From positions 4,092,001 to 4,156,000 of the forward strand of contig OZ023269.1 in assembly GCA_964006375.1 (NCBI GenBank): a stretch of 64,000 bases of DNA, in the 5' to 3' direction. The position numbers and the translations under genes are program-made. The stretch is from Tillus elongatus (lineage: Eukaryota > Arthropoda > Insecta > Coleoptera > Cleridae). A model generated the notes under the pieces. That model had not been told where the DNA came from and did not search any database. It saw only the letters and a program-made list of their open reading frames with translations. Below, piece after piece: positions 59,388 through 64,000 of the stretch (the first letter of the stretch is position 1; every line of letters begins with the position of its first letter).

Positions 59388-59441
59388 TTTTTTTTGTTCC
59401 CCCAGGGCTCGTCCGCGGCCTTGCCGCCCCGATAGCACCGC
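59388..59441 (-). mobile_element. Family R tail-only insertion, 54 bp
   Basis: A poly-T then ccagggctcgtccgcggcc and the following word are the last about 45 bp of family R on the minus strand. Flanked by an exact 12-bp repeat tgcatgccatat (59376-59387, 59442-59453). Confidence 0.9.
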
Positions 59442-60145
59442 TGCATGCCATATACTCTACTGTTAAGTATTATAAATAAAAGTTATGTAACATTTTTATG
59501 TAATATCGACGTTATAAAAATTTTATAACGTTCAGTAGTTTTAAACACACACTGATAACAATATAATATTATTCTACATAATCAAATAATTAATCAAAAC
59601 CCACCTACTCATCTTACTGACCTGAAACGTAGTTTGAACCTGGTCAATAATTTCTTCTATTATATTTATATAAGCAAATAAAATAAACGGAAAATAAGTT
59701 GAAATAGAAATTGATACTTATAGGTATGTTCCAGCAGCAATTTTCGTTTTCAGTTTTCAATTATTGTATTGTTCAATCAACTGCGATTGCGCTGAGCGAG
59801 TGCTGAATCTTTACATTTACCGTTTACTCTTTATTAATAGGTTCTTGGTTATTGTTATTAGTTCTTAGATTATATTGATGTTGATTGCCGTCGTGGCCTC
59901 TTGTTTATTGTTTTATACTTCTTTCTTATTCCTTATTCAAAAGGTAAGATGAAACTTTTGCGGTAAGTATTGGATTTAATTTTGCTTTTATTTCTTAAAA
60001 GATTAGAGTATTTATAAGACTTTTTTTTCCTCCCTGAGTGCTCGTCCGCGTCTTTGCCGCCCCGATAGCACCGCAGCCTTTGGCTTATTGTGCATGCCCT
60101 TTGTCTTTTCTACTCCACCCATTCCAAAATCACTATGCCTTGAAC

Positions 60146-61380
60146 TACAGTGACTTGATAGAGACAGTGTGGACATGGGCGATTCGGCCGCCATGTTTTC
60201 TCCACATTTAACATTGCGCTTATGGAAGAATAGTCAAAAATTGCAAATAATAATGAATTGGTGCATTTTAGAAGAAAACTGTATAGAACCTTTTCTGCAG
60301 AGAATTATTTTTTGCTCATAACAGACTAGTCGTAATGTTTCCTGGTCAGATAGAACACATTACAATTTGCTTTAAAATAATTTTCCTAGTCAATGGATCT
60401 GTAGAAACTGTTTATGTTATGAGTTTGGCTACATTGTCGACAGACCGATTTGATGAAGTGACGTTGACGGATTGTCATCATTTGTAAACAAATTTATATT
60501 TAAATAACACCAGAACAATTTGGTAATGAATAATTATATGAATCATTCAACATTACAAAATCATAGTTTATGATCTTTATACAAATAATAATCATTAACA
60601 AATTCAAGGAAGAGTAAGAAAATGCAAAAATAATTATAAAACTTTATTCGATGGTCATAAAGGAGTACTCATTAGTTTTGCTAGCATGTAATTTTTTTGA
60701 AATTAGCCTTTTACTTACTATTTTAGCCTGAACACAACAAACCTGTTCACATTTTTTTTCAGGTTATGACACGGTAAAATAAAAATATGCATTACATCTG
60801 AACAGTCACTTAACATTTTCTCAACAAAGAATAATTTCAACCTTATATTTTGTGTTTGGACAAAAGAAAACAACTGCCGGAAAATAATTTCCAGTCTTGA
60901 AAAAAGTTGAACGTCTTTAACTAAAGTGCTAATTGATTACTGAACAAGCTAAAATAACTTAAAAACTCATGTACCCACCACTTCGTACAGGTAAATAATG
61001 AATGTAATCAAAATCAAACACTTTGTGTTTGGAGAAGTCGGCGGATTTTTTATCACATCAGATCGGTCTGTCGGCAATGCAGCCAACCTTATAACATAAA
61101 CAGTTTCTATAGATCCATTGACTAGGAAATTTATTTTATAACAATTTTAATGATTCGTATCTAAATAGGAAACATTGCGACTAGTCTATTAGGAGCGAAA
61201 AATAATTCTCTACCGAAAATGTTCTATACAGTTTTCTTCTAAAATGCACCAATTCATTATTATTTGCAATTTTTTACTATTCTTCCATAAGCGCAATGTT
61301 AAATGTGGAGAAAACATGGCGGCCGAATCGCCCAAAATGATACCACCTAATGGCCACACTGTCTCTATCAAGTCACTGTA
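60146..61380. mobile_element. hAT-like non-autonomous element, 8-bp duplication
   Basis: 1235 bp flanked by ccttgaac (60138-60145, 61381-61388). Ends TACAGTGACTTGATAGAGAC and its inverse. Arms of about 330 bp (60146-60475 and 61050-61380) match in reverse complement. No transposase. It interrupts the tail of the family R copy. Confidence 0.85.
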
Positions 61381-61397
61381 CCTTGAACTAGTCTGCA

Positions 61398-61599
61398 GCG
61401 CCTCCGTGGCCGTGCGGGAAAGTCGATGACTTTCCAATACGGACTCAGGGGTCGACGGTTCGAGACTCACCGGCGGCGGATGATTTTTCAAATCACTATC
61501 GTCGTTGAGATCGAGATCAAGGTGGAGGGTAGGTTAGTTTAGATGAGCAAAAAGGGTCAGCAATGGCCTAATTGCCAGTAAGCATCTTACTTTTTTTTT
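61398..61599 (+). mobile_element. tRNA-related SINE, second family
   Basis: 202 bp. Head with box A-like CCGTGGCCGTGCGGG and box B-like GACGGTTCGAGACTC, spaced as in a class II (Ser/Leu-like) tRNA. Body follows, then (T)9 end. Flanked by a 13-bp repeat gaactagtctgca (61385-61397, 61600-61612). Confidence 0.85.
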
Positions 61600-62689
61600 G
61601 AACTAGTCTGCACAGCAATTGGTAAGGTGAAGTTTTATATTGCCCTATCTCCGGTCTAGGCTGACCGTAGATCAGTTGTCTTTTGCGGTCCAGAGCTTTA
61701 CACTCGCACAAGATGTGCTGTGCTGATTCCTCCCCCTCGCCGCAGAGTCTGCATGTCAGGTCTCCCTCGAACCGACCCATTTTATGCAGATGTTTATTGA
61801 CGGCCATGTGTTCCGTCAAGAGTCCTGTTATGTTTCTGAGCTGTCCTCTGCTAAGATTTAGCTCTCTTTGAACTGGGTTCCTCAATTACTGACTTCCCAT
61901 GTCTGAGCTCTGGACAGCCTGCCCAGTACGCACCTTGTGTTCGTTTCTGACACAGGACTTAATAGCTCCCCTGGCAGTGCTCTTTGTCACGCCCAGAACC
62001 GGTTCTTGTCTCATAAATGGTTCTGCTGACCCTATCTTCGTGAGACTGTCAGCTTCTTCATTGCCTTTGACCCCCGAGGGACCCGGCACCCAGATGAGGG
62101 TGACCTCATTCTGCCCAGCCAGGTCACTCGTGTCGTCTCGGCATTCACTTACCAGCCTGGAATTTACCCGTGGGTTACTTAGGGCCTTAAGGGCTGCCTG
62201 GCTGTCTGTGGCTATGAGGATCCGCTTGTTGGTGTAGCCCCTCTTGTTCTCTCGCACACAGTGCAAGATGGCGTACATTTCGGCCTGAAAACGGTTGCAT
62301 GCGCTCCGAGGGAAATACTATGACTTAACCTCGGTCCGTCCGAATAAACACCTGCCCCCGTCCCACGCTCCCCGCCGGATCCTTCCGTGAACCAGACGGG
62401 CGCATCCCGTGGTAAGCCCGGCGTCTACCCCCGCCATGCGTCGCGGTCGGGGATTTTCACTGCATATTGGCGAGCTCGCGAAGTCTGACTTCATTTCAAG
62501 CATGGGCTTCTTCACGATCTTGTGAATTTTGCAGTGGCCCCTGCAGCCTGGGTTGATCTTCAGTCTACCATTGCAGTCTAGTCTGTATAGTCGTAGCCTG
62601 GCCTCCCTCATGATAACTAAGTGTAGGGGGGCAGATCCAGAAACACCTCCATGGCGTTGTTGAAGGTTGAAGTCATGGCCCCTGTGATG

Positions 62690-63300
62690 ACCAGGCTAAA
62701 TAAGGCTTAATCATTTATGTTTTTTGCATGATTTATCCGCAAAAGCGACAACTGACCATTGAAAAACTATATTAGCAATGCTAATTTTGTTGTTTGAATA
62801 AGACCACTATTTTCCATGTTAGTATTTTAGAAGTAATTATATTGTACATTTTATATCTATGATTGCGTCAGTCTAGCCTTTTATGACTAAATGAGTCGAT
62901 ACAACATGTTTCAATTGCAGCATATATTTCTAATCACTAGTATCGAAGGGGGTGAAAACGACTGTGCCCAACGAATTTAAAAAATGCTATTCACTATAAT
63001 AAGTTCAGGATTAATTGCCGCTAGATCAACTCGAGAAATATATTGTCAGCAAGCTCAACGTTTTAGACATTGCCAAAGGTGATTATAGTACGTAGTTAAT
63101 TTTACACGATCGTCTAAACTTATTGATTGAATTTGCAACTGGAGTTATTACTAACCAGTTTGAATTTACAGGAGCTGAGTTTTTGACACAAGCAATGACC
63201 GGTTTATTAAAGAACTATACCTACAGCAGCAATTTTAATATGGCTGCTTAATTCCTCAAGTTACACTTTAAAGTTAAAATTATACTTAATTATACATAAA
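62690..63300. other. AT-rich intergenic DNA
   Basis: No gene or element recognised. Confidence 0.4.
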
Positions 63301-63307
63301 AAAGAGT

Positions 63308-63610
63308 CTGGACGCAGCAAGTGCGTTATGGTAGTGAATTTTCATTAAAATGTTTTTAATAGCAAAAATGTTTTTTTAAGAAAGCAGGTATCAAATTTGC
63401 TTACCAGTATAATACCTGTATAGGCGAAAGATAATGTACCATATTTCATCAAACTAACTTTATTGTTTAAAAATGTACCAACATTTTCTGAAAATATACT
63501 TCAAATGTTCCCGAAAAAACTGATTTCCCGGCCAACGAACGTTATTAGGTTAATGGAAATTTGAAGCACTTAATGCAAATTCGCTACCATAACGCACTTG
63601 CTGCGTCCAG
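63308..63610. mobile_element. MITE with about 40-bp TIRs
   Basis: 303 bp; ends CTGGACGCAGCAAGTGCGTT and its inverse, continuing atggtagtgaattttcatta with few mismatches. The same terminal word closes the (TA)n-cored elements (about 9110, 9960, 25970, 34710), so it may be the short member of that family. No clear target duplication. Confidence 0.75.
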
Positions 63611-63619
63611 TATTTCTTT

Positions 63620-64000
63620 TATTACAAACATGAATTAAACTTTGATGGAAAAAGCAAAAATTTAATAATATAAAACGTGTTCGATTAAAAAAAAGAAACT
63701 TTGTGACACCAACGACATATGGGCCATCCTGTGATTGTAGAAATAATTTTTAAAGATGAATCTCAAGACACCCTGTAATTAACGTATACAATTTTTTTCG
63801 TATCTTGTATAATAACGGATATATTGAGCTTTATTGATTTTTTACGAAAATTCGCTAAAAATTGAATACAATTAAACGATTAACTCTATACCTAAAACTA
63901 CTTCCAAAGCATCAGAGAAAGGGTCTATTCGAAATGACTTTTCTGGAAATATTTTTGTAAAATTGAGGGACAATGACGGTTGAAGCTGAGACTTCAGGAT
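63620..64000 (+). repeat. Interspersed repeat, copy B2 (cut by window end)
   Basis: Inverted relative to 8375-8880, with high similarity across the whole stretch. Confidence 0.6.

Larger units (their letters stand above)
60012..62680 (-). mobile_element. Family R non-LTR, split by two nested elements
   Basis: Minus-strand copy in three pieces: 3' tail 60012-60145, a few bases at 61389-61397, and the main part 61613-62680. The coding part includes the RT C-terminal region (about 62680-62500), a linker with KIHKI, RNase H (62278-61886: MYAILHCVRENKRGYTNKRI, TDSQAALKALSNPRVN, LIWVPGPSGVKGNEEADSL) and the Cys-rich end CRLCGEGEESAQHILCECKA. Frameshifts near 61880 and 62300. Confidence 0.85.

Overview
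This is a repeat-dominated, AT-rich eukaryotic window, almost certainly from an insect nuclear genome. Evidence: spliced host genes with GT-AG introns, mariner/IS630-type, Ty1/copia, Ty3/gypsy and several APE-type non-LTR retrotransposons, tRNA- and 5S-derived SINEs, and many long (TA)n tracts. A beetle is my guess; the sequence does not settle the order.

Host genes: (1) a plus-strand A20/Cezanne-type OTU deubiquitinase in at least three coding exons (2407-2674, 7160-7357, 10031-11072), 5' part not found. (2) A plus-strand terminal exon (38462-39028) encoding a charged segment plus eight proline-ended heptads, family unknown. (3) A minus-strand, apparently complete CCDC124 (Lso2-type ribosome-associated protein) in three exons (49030 to 42069). 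(4) A plus-strand, apparently complete UPF0235/DUF167 (C15orf40-like) protein in four exons (50241/50298 to 57075). The starts of CCDC124 and UPF0235 face away from each other across about 1.2 kb, an arrangement compatible with a shared upstream region.

Layout: 1-2070 non-LTR debris; 2407-11072 OTU gene with mobile elements in its introns (hammerhead-ribozyme retroelement 4050-4835, mariner 5485-6752, transposase and RT pieces, a (TA)n element); 12330-13900 non-LTR pieces; 14322-21062 a minus-strand copia split by two non-LTR insertions; 21063-24551 rearranged gypsy elements; 25375-36500 (TA)n elements and non-LTR copies, with nested insertions at 29944-30900; 37430-38355 a (TA)n element whose end has become a tandem array; 39050-42000 a satellite of about 162 bp carrying a tRNA-derived SINE and a second hammerhead-type insertion; 42069-49030 CCDC124, with a 3-kb non-LTR in intron 2 and a 2.46-kb long-inverted-repeat element with an 8-bp target duplication in intron 1; 50241-57075 UPF0235, with a 5S-derived SINE in intron 2 and a jockey-like element and an IS630/mariner-like transposon in intron 3; 57500-64000 further repeats, including a non-LTR copy broken by a hAT-like element and then a SINE.

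Most notable: two well-formed type I hammerhead ribozymes (core CTGANGA...GAAA, complementary stems I and II, palindromic stem III), on opposite strands of one head-to-head element that is flanked by a 12-bp target duplication. A second, decayed copy has the same architecture and its own 12-bp duplication. This fits a metazoan retrozyme or Penelope-like terminal repeat.
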